Positions 55,186-63,515 of a stretch of 64,000 nucleotides of DNA are shown piece by piece; positions within the stretch are counted from its first letter, which is position 1, and the number at the start of each line of letters is the position of its first letter. The notes under the pieces were generated by a model. It was not told where the DNA came from. It saw only the letters and a list, made by a program, of their open reading frames with translations, and made no database searches. Made by a program: the position numbers and the translations under genes. This stretch comes from Chryseobacterium sp. JJR-5R (GTDB taxonomy: Bacteria; Bacteroidota; Bacteroidia; Flavobacteriales; Weeksellaceae), in assembly GCF_034047335.1 (NCBI RefSeq), contig NZ_CP139137.1, positions 1 through 64,000 of the forward strand. The letters are read 5' to 3'.

Positions 55186-55395
55186 TTACTTGGTAGTAGT
55201 TGTTCCTGTATAAACATATTCAGAAGAAACGAATGTCCATTCTTTTTCTTTTACCGGTACTTTTGCCGTTGCGGTTGAAACTGCCTGTACTGAAACTTTT
55301 TCAGAAGAGATGTTTTGTGGGTTAGCACTTGCTAAAGTGAAGGTACCTGCTGAGAATGCAACGATTAATGCTGCTGCTACTAAATGCTTTTTCAT
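55186..55395 (-). CDS. Small secreted peptide (possible peptide toxin/signal precursor)
   Basis: A 69-aa product with a clear Sec signal peptide (ends ASA at residue 24) and a 45-residue mature part rich in Val, Ser, Thr and Lys, with EKEWTFVSSEYVYTG near the C-terminus and TTTTK at the end. No cysteines. It precedes an HTTM/SdpB-like protein and an ABC transporter, with a strong hairpin directly behind it, as for precursor genes expressed above their processing genes. The family is unknown to me. Confidence 0.65.
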   Translation of the reverse strand: MKKHLVAAALIVAFSAGTFTLASANPQNISSEKVSVQAVSTATAKVPVKEKEWTFVSSEYVYTGTTTTK

Positions 55396-55468
55396 TTTAA
55401 TAATTTTTAATGGTTATTTTTCTAGTTTGTTTTTTCGGGTAGCCCCTTATGTTTTGTTTTTAGAGGTA

Positions 55469-55503
55469 CAAAATATCAAAATCTCTCATAAAAGCGCTTT
55501 TAT
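55469..55503 (-). promoter_or_regulatory. 16-bp palindrome and weak -7 box before the peptide gene
   Basis: ATAAAAGCGCTTTTAT (55488-55503) is a perfect palindrome. On the minus strand, 11 bases further on, lies ATATTTTG (55476-55469), one mismatch from TAnnTTTG. The palindrome is where an operator would cover the promoter; as it also lies just after the GLPGLI stop, it may instead be a terminator. Confidence 0.45.
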
Positions 55504-55508
55504 ATCTT

Positions 55509-56357
55509 TTATTGGACCAATTCTATGGATTGATTATTGGCTCCAATCATTTTTTTAATGGTTTCTTCCTGATCTCTTAGTTTTTGTCCCAGGGTTTTAC
55601 CGCCCTCATCTGCCTGGTTCAGTTGTTCCGAAGTATATTTACTCCTAATCTGGGCAAGCGGGCTTGTTTTAAATTCAGCAAACATTTGTGTAAACTTGTT
55701 TTTATTTACTACAAGAGCCTGCTTGTTCTTTAATCTTTCGTTCAGGCTTAGTTCATTATATTTTTCCAGGTTTTTAATACCTGCCAGCTGCCACGAAAAG
55801 TTCTGGTCCTGATCTTCGATTTTTACAATTAAGCCGGGTAATCCGTAAAATTTGTAAGGTCCGTCCTGAATGGGGATATCCGGAGTAAACCAGGCGGTCC
55901 AGTTTCTTCCCCATGCTGTTGCTGTTGCCTTCTGAATCTTATATTTTTCAAACGTGCTTACCCCTTTTTCATCAGAAATTTTCCAGTTTATCTTTCCGGT
56001 TTCAGGGTACGTTATAAAATCACTTAGTATTAAATCGGTATAGCTGGTTTCATAAGAAGGATAACTTTTTTGAACCTTGTACATAAACTTAGGGGTCTTG
56101 AGTAATTTTGCAAGATCAATCTGTACCCCTGTAGCTTTCATTTTCTCAATATTGCTTTCAATCATCGAATCCTGCGACACGGACAAATAATCCCTGTAAA
56201 TTGATTTTTGTTTGGTTACATCCAAAATAGTCATTTCTTTCTCTGCATGAGAAGAATCTTTACTGGGTTTATAAGAAAATTCATAAAAGAATCTGCGCGC
56301 CTGTGCATTGCTGAATATGTAAAGAATGATTAAAATTATTGAAAAGTTCTTCTTCAT
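55509..56357 (-). CDS. GLPGLI family protein
   Basis: A 282-aa secreted protein with a signal peptide (ending NAQA) and the family's name motif YGLPGLIVKIEDQ (about residue 175). Members are found in Bacteroidota next to TonB-dependent receptors or CarboxypepD-barrel genes; role unknown. It is the first gene of the minus-strand run but is separated from the peptide gene by 113 bp. Confidence 0.93.
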   Translation of the reverse strand: MKKNFSIILIILYIFSNAQARRFFYEFSYKPSKDSSHAEKEMTILDVTKQKSIYRDYLSVSQDSMIESNIEKMKATGVQIDLAKLLKTPKFMYKVQKSYPSYETSYTDLILSDFITYPETGKINWKISDEKGVSTFEKYKIQKATATAWGRNWTAWFTPDIPIQDGPYKFYGLPGLIVKIEDQDQNFSWQLAGIKNLEKYNELSLNERLKNKQALVVNKNKFTQMFAEFKTSPLAQIRSKYTSEQLNQADEGGKTLGQKLRDQEETIKKMIGANNQSIELVQ

Positions 56358-56988
56358 TTTAAGTGAGTAATTAATTTTTCCTTGATTCAGCTAAGCTATA
56401 TGATAATATTCACATACGCAAGAGATAAATCTCTTTTTTTTCAATTATTTTTTAAAATTATTAATTTATCTGAGTTTATAGTTCATTTATACGTGATTTA
56501 ATGGAATGAATCTGAAATAAAATATCGTTGTTTTAGAGCGTAAAACGTGTATTATATAAATAAAAGTTAATTTTTAATATCAAATAATTGTGAAAAATTT
56601 CAGCGTAAAAATTGTTTTATTTATTTTATGCACCAATATTAATCAATCAAAAGTGATTTTAAATGTGCAAAATTTAATTCTTATTCTGGTGAAATTAAAT
56701 CAAAAATGATCTTGTGATTATACTAAAAAGTTCGAAAACGGCAATCTGAATATTTTATAAAGAGAAGCTGGTGCCAGCAGTTCTTTGAAATGATTATTAA
56801 CCTGCACTAAATCCCATACATAAATTAAAGTCCAATAGCCTGAAATGATAGTCAAAAGCCCAATAACTTTACATTAAAACTGAATCCTCAGAGAATATAA
56901 ATAGCTTAATTCGAGTTGTTTAGAGTAAAAAGACTACCTTTGCTCCCGAAAAAATCAGTTGAAAAACAAATTAATATCCTTTAAATTT
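56358..56988. other. 631-bp gap
   Basis: Very AT-rich non-coding region between divergent genes. The only clear element is a promoter before the T9SS cargo gene: TTG at 56916-56918 and TACCTTTG at 56935-56942 (TAnnTTTG), 16 bp apart. I see no RNA gene, repeat or short coding frame. Confidence 0.4.
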
Positions 56989-58824
56989 ATGAGAAACTTC
57001 TATGCACTGTCCCTTGCATTCATAATATCTGTTGCATCCATACATATGGTACAGGCAGCTACGAGATATGTCAATCTTAACAATACATCCGGAGCTGCAC
57101 CTTATACATCATGGTCAACTGCAGGAAACACCATTCAGGCTGTAATTAATGAAAGCGTTGCCGGAGACGAAATCTGGGTTACGGCAGGAACTTACAAACC
57201 GAATTCCATTCCTCCGGGAGCAACGCCTTCCAATAATGGAAGCTTGACGGTTTTAAACGACAGAGATTATACATTTTTTGTAAAAGACGGAGTAAAAATC
57301 TATGGTGGGTTTACAGGGACAGAAACTTTATTCAGTCAACGGAATATTACTGTTAATGAAACCATTTTAAGCGGTGATATTGGCATTCCGGGAGACATGT
57401 CTGATAATTCTTATCATATCATTGTTTCCGCAGATGGAAACATTGGTACTGTAATAGACGGATTTACATTTGTTAAAGGAAATGCCGATAACTATTCAGG
57501 AGGAATGATGATTAACAACCATTTTATCTATAGAGCCTGTGGCGGCGGCGTTTACTCAGGATATGGTAGAAGTACGATTACAAACAGTAAATTTTATGAT
57601 ATTTACGGCGGCAGCGGCGGGGCAGTATACCTTCAATACGGATACAATACCGTTTCTAACAATTTGATGTATAACAATACCGCAAATTACGGTTCCGGAA
57701 TTCATACAGATCATGATACATCGGTGTTTTCCGGAAATGTAATCTATAACAGCAGTGCTTTAGTTGACGGTGGCGCTATTATAACTTATTACAGCAACAT
57801 TACGGTCAGTAACAATAAAATATATAATAATACGGCTTCCCGGGCAGGGGGTGTTATGGTCACCAGCGGAAGCAGTACATTTACGGGGAATATCATCTAT
57901 AAAAACAAATCAACCAGCGGCATTGCGGGAGGCATTTTCCTAAATTACGGAACGAATATCTTCTTGAACAATGTATTATATGAAAACAATGCATATTCTG
58001 CAGGAGGAGCGGTATATTCTGCCGGTAATAATACATTTACAAATACAATTGTCTACAAGAATTCATCATATACTGGCGGCGGCGGTTTTTTTTTAGGTGC
58101 AGGAACGCATATTCTCAATAACAATACATTATATAGCAATTCTGCCAGCGTTAATGGTGGCGGAATATACACCAGTAACGGAAACAGCATTTTAAAGAAC
58201 AACATCTTTTGGGATAATAAAAAAGGAACTTCAGCAAGCGTGGCAGGTGCTGATTATTTTAACCTCAGCAATTCAACTGCAGTAAGCTTCTCAAACAATC
58301 TTTTACAGCTTCCGAATGCTTCCTACACCACAGCAAGCTTCAATTCTTTAGGTTCGAATCCTCAGGGAAATATATTTGCACAAAATCCAGATTTCGGAAA
58401 TCCTGCCAGCCCTCTCAGAGCAGATGGTATTCCTCTTACGGCAGATGATGGCCTGGCACTGCAGAACAGCAGCATTTGCCGCAGCGCAGGAACTTCTTCC
58501 GGTACACCGGATTTTGATTGTACCGGTGCGCCCCGTACCGGAATTCCTAATATGGGTGCTTATGAAGTTGTTTTCACAACGCTTGACCTATCAGAAACCG
58601 GAACTGAAAGTACATTAAGGATATTCCCCAATCCTGCAAAAGAAATCCTTTATTTTTCGGAAGAATTGACTAATATACAGGTGTACTCTATGGAAGGCAG
58701 GGCATTAAACATTCCGGCCACCAAAAAGGATGCTGATCTTTCTCAACTGCAAAAAGGCTTATACATCATTACCGGAAAAGATAAAAACGGGAACAAGGTA
58801 TCTCAGAAAATTATAAAGGAGTAA
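56989..58824 (+). CDS. Parallel beta-helix surface protein with T9SS sorting domain
   Basis: A 611-aa secreted protein. Signal peptide (ends MVQA), a right-handed parallel beta-helix (about 110-480) made of repeats that alternate N-N-x-IYNN and GG-G-I/V-Y blocks, a choice-of-anchor-like end (RTGIPNMGAYEV), and a C-terminal type A sorting domain (from LRIFPNPAKEILYF to the terminal KIIKE). Exported by the type IX system and attached to the cell surface. Binds or degrades polysaccharide perhaps; no catalytic residues identified. The ATG at 56989 is better than a TTG ten codons earlier. Confidence 0.9.
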   Translation: MRNFYALSLAFIISVASIHMVQAATRYVNLNNTSGAAPYTSWSTAGNTIQAVINESVAGDEIWVTAGTYKPNSIPPGATPSNNGSLTVLNDRDYTFFVKDGVKIYGGFTGTETLFSQRNITVNETILSGDIGIPGDMSDNSYHIIVSADGNIGTVIDGFTFVKGNADNYSGGMMINNHFIYRACGGGVYSGYGRSTITNSKFYDIYGGSGGAVYLQYGYNTVSNNLMYNNTANYGSGIHTDHDTSVFSGNVIYNSSALVDGGAIITYYSNITVSNNKIYNNTASRAGGVMVTSGSSTFTGNIIYKNKSTSGIAGGIFLNYGTNIFLNNVLYENNAYSAGGAVYSAGNNTFTNTIVYKNSSYTGGGGFFLGAGTHILNNNTLYSNSASVNGGGIYTSNGNSILKNNIFWDNKKGTSASVAGADYFNLSNSTAVSFSNNLLQLPNASYTTASFNSLGSNPQGNIFAQNPDFGNPASPLRADGIPLTADDGLALQNSSICRSAGTSSGTPDFDCTGAPRTGIPNMGAYEVVFTTLDLSETGTESTLRIFPNPAKEILYFSEELTNIQVYSMEGRALNIPATKKDADLSQLQKGLYIITGKDKNGNKVSQKIIKE

Positions 58825-58850
58825 AATATCCTGTAATCAGATGATATTAG

Positions 58851-58884
58851 AGTATGTTGAATGCATTTTCAGCATACTTTTTTA
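58851..58884 (+). terminator. Terminator of the beta-helix gene
   Basis: 11-bp stem AGTATGTTGAA/TTCAGCATACT with one wobble, then TTTTTT. Confidence 0.8.
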
Positions 58885-58910
58885 TTTATCAGGGACGTGT
58901 CTGCTAAAAA

Positions 58911-58950
58911 ACAAAAACCTCTGTAATCAAATTAATTACAGAGGTTTTTT
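58911..58950. terminator. Terminator after tRNA-Leu(CAG)
   Basis: A 15-bp perfect stem (AAAAACCTCTGTAAT/ATTACAGAGGTTTTT) with a 7-nt loop and T-runs on both strands. It is closely similar to the hairpin at 59346-59382 behind the other tRNAs. Confidence 0.8.
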
Positions 58951-59009
58951 AAGTGCACTGGACATAACCTGAATCTACAGGTCTTTGTACACAAATTTCA
59001 AGTCCTTGC

Positions 59010-59075
59010 TGTCTGTTGGTACAATACCAGCTATATTACGGAGCGAAAAACAGAGCCCGGATAGCGGCCAACTTT
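59010..59075 (-). pseudogene. Possible decayed tRNA fragments
   Basis: GGAGCGAAAAAC at 59040-59051 is identical to the 3' end region of tRNA-Gly (59476-59487), and the following bases (GAGCCCGGATAGCGGCCAAC) follow that tRNA loosely. ACCAGCTATATTACG just before resembles a tRNA 5' end. No complete cloverleaf can be made. Confidence 0.3.
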
Positions 59076-59116
59076 AAAAGAGGTTGGTTGATCTGGCTGA
59101 ACTGTCTCGCAAATTG

Positions 59117-59198
59117 TGCGGATGAAGGGACTCGAACCCCCATGCCTTGCGGCACCAGATCCTGATTCTGGCGTGGCTACCAATTACACCACATCCGC
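59117..59198 (-). tRNA. tRNA-Leu (anticodon CAG)
   Basis: Acceptor GCGGATG/CATCCGC, D-loop with TAATTGGTAG, anticodon stem CCAGA/TCTGG with loop ATCAGGA (anticodon CAG), a long class II variable arm and T-loop TTCGAGT. 82 nt, no encoded CCA. Confidence 0.93.
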
Positions 59199-59345
59199 AG
59201 TTTAGATTATTTTGTAAGAACCTGCTTGCTTTATTAAGTACAAATATAAAATATTTCCGGATAATTTCATAGAGAGAAATAAAAAAATATTGTTTAATAC
59301 ACGTTATTTCCGGTAATGCATATGTAAATAATGATCAGACCGAAA

Positions 59346-59382
59346 ACAAAAAACCTCCGTAATCTGATTACGGAGGTTTTTA
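59346..59382. terminator. Terminator of the Leu-Gly-Leu tRNA unit
   Basis: Stem AAAAACCTCCGTAATC/GATTACGGAGGTTTTT with a minimal loop, 3 bp after the 3' end of tRNA-Leu(UAA). Confidence 0.8.
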
Positions 59383-59384
59383 AG

Positions 59385-59468
59385 TACCCCAGACGGGACT
59401 TGAACCCGTACGTCCTTACGGACACAGGATTTTAAGTCCTGCGTGTCTACCAGTTCCACCACCAGGGC
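59385..59468 (-). tRNA. tRNA-Leu (anticodon UAA)
   Basis: Anticodon stem CAGGA/TCCTG with loop CTTAAAA (anticodon TAA), long variable arm (GTCCGTAAGGACGT), T-loop TTCAAGT. The acceptor pairs GCCCTGG with CTGGGGT and so contains three G-U pairs, including 1-72, which is unusual. Confidence 0.85.
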
Positions 59469-59477
59469 ATGGAGTGG

Positions 59478-59550
59478 AGCGAAAAACGGGACTCGAACCC
59501 GCGACCCCAACCTTGGCAAGGTTGTGCTCTACCAGCTGAGCTATTTTCGC
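59478..59550 (-). tRNA. tRNA-Gly (anticodon GCC)
   Basis: Acceptor GCGAAAA/TTTTCGC, D-arm AGCTCAGCTGGTAGAGC, anticodon stem CAACC/GGTTG with loop TTGCCAA (anticodon GCC), T-loop TTCGAGT. 73 nt. Confidence 0.93.
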
Positions 59551-59556
59551 ATACAG

Positions 59557-59638
59557 TGCGGATGAAGGGACTCGAACCCCCACGCCTCTCGGCACCAGAT
59601 CCTAAGTCTGGCGTGGCTACCAATTACACCACATCCGC
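59557..59638 (-). tRNA. tRNA-Leu (anticodon UAG)
   Basis: Nearly identical to tRNA-Leu(CAG) at 59117 but with anticodon loop CTTAGGA (anticodon TAG) and a slightly different variable arm. 82 nt. First in a minus-strand unit with Gly and Leu(UAA). Confidence 0.93.
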
Positions 59639-59818
59639 GTTGTTTTTTTTGAAGTCGTATTTTAAAGAGCTTGCTTCGTTTTTGTGAGTGCAAATATAGG
59701 ACATTTTCCTTTACTTCCAAACTTTTCAGTAAAAAAAATTAAAAAAGTTATATTTTTTATTTCCGACCCTTTGTATTACGTTTCATTTTATTACTTTTAC
59801 ACCGTTAATTAATATGAT

Positions 59819-60202
59819 ATGGAATTACAAGGAACGGTAAAGAAACTTTTTGATGCTCAGACATTTGCGAGCGGTTTCCAAAAAAGAGAAATGGTTATCC
59901 TTACGCAGGAGCAGTATCCGCAGCCGATAAACATAGAATTTTTATCTGATAAGATCAGTTTATTGGATAATCTGAAAGAAGGCGAGAACGTAAAAATAGG
60001 AATCAACATCAGAGGGAGAGAATGGGTTTCTCCTCAGGGCGAAACAAAATACTTCAACTCAATTACCGGGTGGAGAGTGGAAAAGGTTTCCGACAATGCT
60101 TCTGAGCCTACCCAGGCAGCACCTTCCCAGTCTGCATCTTCTGCATCTGCATCCAACGAAAACCCTTTCGCAGGTGACGATGACGATGATCTGCCTTTTT
60201 AA
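59819..60202 (+). CDS. DUF3127 OB-fold protein with SSB-like acidic tail
   Basis: A 127-aa protein with a DUF3127 domain (about 1-90, beginning MELQGTVKKLF and including KEGENVKIGINIRGREW), which looks like an OB fold. A Ser/Ala-rich linker (95-115) leads to a C-terminal NPFAGDDDDDLPF, closely like the acidic tip (DDDIPF) by which SSB recruits repair and replication proteins. It may bind single-stranded DNA or mimic SSB; known only as DUF3127 to me. Confidence 0.88.
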   Translation: MELQGTVKKLFDAQTFASGFQKREMVILTQEQYPQPINIEFLSDKISLLDNLKEGENVKIGINIRGREWVSPQGETKYFNSITGWRVEKVSDNASEPTQAAPSQSASSASASNENPFAGDDDDDLPF

Positions 60203-60258
60203 TTAAACAACACTTACATATAAATCCTGCTTTTTAAGTGGGATTTTTTTTCCTGAAA

Positions 60259-60912
60259 ATGGTTAGGCTGGATAACAAAGAGATTTCATTTCCTGATCCT
60301 GAACTTTATGACGGTCATGAAGGTATTATTGCTTTCGGCGGAGACCTGTCGGTAGAGCGGATCTGGTTTGCTTATCAATTGGGTATCTTCCCCTGGTACA
60401 ATCCCGGGGAAGAAATTCTCTGGTGGTGCCCTGACCCGAGATTTGTCCTGGTTCCTGCAGAATTGAAGGTTTCAAAATCGATGCGGAAAATCCTTAACCG
60501 CAGTGATTTTACATTTTCGGAAAACCGGAATTTTACGGAAGTCATTAAAAACTGTCAGGAAATCAGCCGGAAAGGGCAGGAGGGAACGTGGCTTTCAGAC
60601 GAGCTGCTGGAATCCTTTATTCAGCTTCACAGGTACGGATTGGCAAAAAGTATCGAGGTCTGGCAGAATGATGAATTGGTAGGCGGGTTTTACGGCCTGC
60701 AGATCGGGAATATGTTCTGCGGCGAAAGCATGTTTGCCAAAGTAAGCAATGCCTCAAAAGCAGGGTTTATCCATTTTGTGGAAACACATAAAAATGAGCT
60801 GGAGCTTATCGACTGCCAGTCGCACACCGATCATCTGGAAAGCCTTGGCGCAAAAATGATTCCCAAAAGGGAGTTTCTGAACATTTTATACCGGAACAAT
60901 GAACGCGGATAA
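60259..60912 (+). CDS. aat: Leucyl/phenylalanyl-tRNA-protein transferase
   Basis: A 217-aa enzyme that adds Leu or Phe to N-terminal Lys/Arg of proteins and so marks them for ClpS/ClpAP decay (N-degron pathway). GIIAFGGDLSVERIWFAYQLGIFPWYNPGEEILWWCPDPR is the standard N-terminal part (shown in pieces), followed by GTWLSDELLE and GGFYGLQIGNMFCGESMF. The ATG at 60259 is preferred over a GTG seven codons before it. The end overlaps the next gene by 14 bp. Confidence 0.95.
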   Translation: MVRLDNKEISFPDPELYDGHEGIIAFGGDLSVERIWFAYQLGIFPWYNPGEEILWWCPDPRFVLVPAELKVSKSMRKILNRSDFTFSENRNFTEVIKNCQEISRKGQEGTWLSDELLESFIQLHRYGLAKSIEVWQNDELVGGFYGLQIGNMFCGESMFAKVSNASKAGFIHFVETHKNELELIDCQSHTDHLESLGAKMIPKREFLNILYRNNERG

Positions 60913-61789
60913 AGAAAAATGGGTTCTTTTGATTGTCCTGAGCCTGATCTGGGGATCATCATTTATTCTGATCAAAAAATCACTGGAACATTTCAACCCT
61001 TATCAGGTCGGAGCTTTAAGGGTTCTGATTGCCGGTATCATATTAATGCCGGTCGCTGTTTCAAAATATAAGCTATTTCCTAAAAGGCATCTGAAATGGC
61101 TGCTGCTGGCAGCATTTACAGGAAATTTTATCCCGATGTTCCTGTTTCCGATTGCAGAAACCGAAGTAAGCAGCAGCATTGCCGGAATCATTAATTCCAT
61201 GATGCCGATTTTCGTAATTGTCGTCGGTGCTCTGATCTGGAAATTTGAAACCACAAAACAGCAGGTTCTGGGTACCCTGATCAGTTTTGCCGGAGTTTGC
61301 CTGCTGGCTTTCGGAGGTGATGGTGAAGGTGGATCCTTTAAGCTGATCCCGATCCTTTTATTGTTAACTGCTACTTTATGTTATGCCATCAGTACAACAA
61401 CCGTAAAATCGAAATTAATGGAGGTTTCTTCCACGGTTTTATCGGCTTTTGTATTTGCCTTTGTCCTGTTTTTGCCTTCATTCTTTGCTTTAACGTGTAC
61501 CGGATTCTTTTCTACGTTCAGCTTTAACCGGGATACGATGCTCGGACTGATGTTTGTAAGCCTGTTATCTGTTTTCGGGACCGGACTGGCCATGATGATG
61601 AACTACAGGCTCCTGAAAGTCTCTTCGCCTCTTTTTGCCTCAACCGTTACTTTGCTGATGCCGGTTGTTGCCATTGCCTGGGGTACCCTGGATGGTGAAA
61701 AGCTGTCTGTGGTGCAGTTTGCAGGAACTGTGGTTATTATTGCCGGACTGGTCTTTCTGAGGGCTAAATCGGTTATAAAAGCCAGATAA
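60899..61789 (+). CDS. EamA/DMT family transporter
   Basis: A 296-aa inner-membrane protein with ten hydrophobic helices in two EamA repeats (LSLIWGSSFILIKKSLEHFNP at the start of the first, LLTATLCYAISTTTV at the second, both shortened). Probably exports amino acids or metabolites; substrate unknown. Translationally coupled to aat. Confidence 0.9.
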   Translation: MNADKEKWVLLIVLSLIWGSSFILIKKSLEHFNPYQVGALRVLIAGIILMPVAVSKYKLFPKRHLKWLLLAAFTGNFIPMFLFPIAETEVSSSIAGIINSMMPIFVIVVGALIWKFETTKQQVLGTLISFAGVCLLAFGGDGEGGSFKLIPILLLLTATLCYAISTTTVKSKLMEVSSTVLSAFVFAFVLFLPSFFALTCTGFFSTFSFNRDTMLGLMFVSLLSVFGTGLAMMMNYRLLKVSSPLFASTVTLLMPVVAIAWGTLDGEKLSVVQFAGTVVIIAGLVFLRAKSVIKAR

Positions 61790-61902
61790 TAATTTAATGG
61801 ACACGACCGATTTAACTGCTAAATTTGATAATGACCAGTTTTTTCCATACACAGTCGTAAAACAAGAATTTGAATGTATATCAGCAGAAAATATATGAAT
61901 AT

Positions 61903-61940
61903 AAACAAAAACAATCCTGCAGCCTGCAGGATTGTTTTAT
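61903..61940 (+). terminator. Terminator of the aat operon
   Basis: Long perfect stem AACAATCCTGCAG/CTGCAGGATTGTT followed by TTATT. Confidence 0.85.
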
Positions 61941-61965
61941 TATTCACCAAAGACAATGTAAGATC

Positions 61966-61993
61966 GGCCTGAATGTAGTTTCTACTTCAGGCC
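61966..61993 (-). terminator. Hairpin after the TPR gene
   Basis: GGCCTGAA/TTCAGGCC arms with a 12-nt loop, 11 bp after the TPR stop on the minus strand. No T-run, so the assignment is weak. Confidence 0.4.
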
Positions 61994-62003
61994 TCTTATT
62001 ATC

Positions 62004-63392
62004 TTATCCTTCTGAGTTCTTCTTTTTCGCCTTTGCCTTCACTTTTTTCACCTCATCCCTGATAAAAGGGTATTTCTTCTGCATATCAGATACAAGGGAA
62101 GGATCAAGTTCCAGGGCTTTAAGCAATGATTCTTTGCCTTTTTCCTGATCTTTAAGGTTGAGGTAACAGTTGCTAAGCTGGTAAAACAGTTCTGCCCTGT
62201 GATGGGCTTTTACCGCTTTATTCAATAAAATAATCGCTTCTTCATACTCGCCTAAAAGCATCAGTACTTCAGAATAGGCATACCAGTTGTAAAACCTTGT
62301 AGGCTCAGCTTCCACCAGCTTTTTCAGGCAGGAAAGGCTTTCTTCAAACTTCCCGGAATCAATAAATAAAAAGGCCAGTCTTTTCTGGTAATCCAGATTG
62401 CCTTCATTCAGGTGGGTTGCTTCTTTGGCAAAATGCAAAGCTTCCGTCATGCCGCCCATTTCTTCGTACAGGTAAGACTGTTCCATCATGGCAAGGTAAA
62501 ACTGAGGGTCTTCCCTTAATGATTTCTGGAACGCATTCAGTGCTATGATAGGCTGTTTTAATGCTTTATAACAAAGCCCGATTTTATAAAATGTAAACGC
62601 TTTGGTATATTCCAGCTCCAGCATTTCCTCATAGACTTCGATAGCTTTCTTATACTGTCCCAATGCTTCGTAGCAGGCTGCTTTATTCGCATACACCCCA
62701 ACGGAGCTTGAATTGATAGCCAACAGGTAATCATACCCTTTTATGGCTTCTTCATAATTTTTTCTGTTGAAATAGAACTGCCCGTACTCAAACCAGGCAA
62801 TTTCGGAATAAGCGTATTCATCCAGGTATTCATTAAGAAAGGCAATGGCCTCGTCATTCTTATTCAGATCCGAAAAACAGACCATGCAGTTTTCCAGCGA
62901 ATAATCATCGGTAGGATCTTCCGAAAGGGCTTTGCGGTAATGTTTAAGAGCGTTAAAAGGATCTCCGAGATTTACATATTCATCTGCAATAAAATTATGG
63001 AGGAAGTTCTCTTCTTCTTTCAGTTCCAGTGCTTTTTTACAGATATCTATCGCTTTTCTTGGGTTTCCTAAATTCGAATAATACTTTGCATAGCAAACCA
63101 GAAAGTCTGTGTTTTCCATAGAAGAACCTTTCAGCTCGCTGATCAGCTCTTTCGCCGTATTATAATCTTCCCATTCCAAAAGGATTTCAAGTTTTTTGAT
63201 CTTGATATCTAAAGAATTGGGATGAAGCTTTAGTCCGTAATTCACTGCCGTATCGGCATAATTAAAGTCTCCCAGCTCCAGATAGTAAACAATAATGTCT
63301 TCTAACTCTTCTGTATCAAAGTAGAATTCATCATTATTTTCCATCATTTCCTCGAACTTTTTTACAAGTTCATTTCCAAAATATTCTTCCAA
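62004..63392 (-). CDS. Tetratricopeptide repeat protein
   Basis: A 462-aa soluble protein made almost wholly of TPR units (about eleven), for example ALKHYRKALSEDPTDDYS and AIEVYEEMLELEYTKAFTFYKIG. The N-terminal 50 residues (EEYFGNELVKKFEEMMENNDEFYF) are strongly acidic and the C-terminus is Lys-rich. The start must be a TTG at 63392, as an in-frame stop lies 15 bases upstream and no ATG occurs before the first conserved block. No signal peptide; a scaffold role is likely. Confidence 0.88.
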   Translation of the reverse strand: MEEYFGNELVKKFEEMMENNDEFYFDTEELEDIIVYYLELGDFNYADTAVNYGLKLHPNSLDIKIKKLEILLEWEDYNTAKELISELKGSSMENTDFLVCYAKYYSNLGNPRKAIDICKKALELKEEENFLHNFIADEYVNLGDPFNALKHYRKALSEDPTDDYSLENCMVCFSDLNKNDEAIAFLNEYLDEYAYSEIAWFEYGQFYFNRKNYEEAIKGYDYLLAINSSSVGVYANKAACYEALGQYKKAIEVYEEMLELEYTKAFTFYKIGLCYKALKQPIIALNAFQKSLREDPQFYLAMMEQSYLYEEMGGMTEALHFAKEATHLNEGNLDYQKRLAFLFIDSGKFEESLSCLKKLVEAEPTRFYNWYAYSEVLMLLGEYEEAIILLNKAVKAHHRAELFYQLSNCYLNLKDQEKGKESLLKALELDPSLVSDMQKKYPFIRDEVKKVKAKAKKKNSEG

Positions 63393-63515
63393 TATAAAAC
63401 AGTTTTAAGATTAAAGACTTGAGATATGAGATATACAAATACTCGGTTCTGAAAATCTTAGTACTAAATTTAATAATAAATATGATTAAAACGGTAACAG
63501 GGATGTTAATATTTA

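Noticed and set aside
58990-59000. ACACAAAT as a fifth NrtR half-site
   Set aside because: No GCGT at the required distance; only one half-site matches.
59304-59519. Minus-strand frame reading LVVELVDTQDLKSC and VRVQVPSGV
   Set aside because: It is a translation of the tRNA-Gly and tRNA-Leu genes, a well-known false protein.
59117-60912. Functional link between aat and the tRNA-Leu genes
   Set aside because: Aat uses Leu-tRNA, but the genes are on opposite strands and separated by the DUF3127 gene; adjacency is probably chance.
61870-62148. 92-codon plus-strand frame
   Set aside because: It runs through the aat-operon terminator and the 3' end of the convergent TPR gene; no coding signal.
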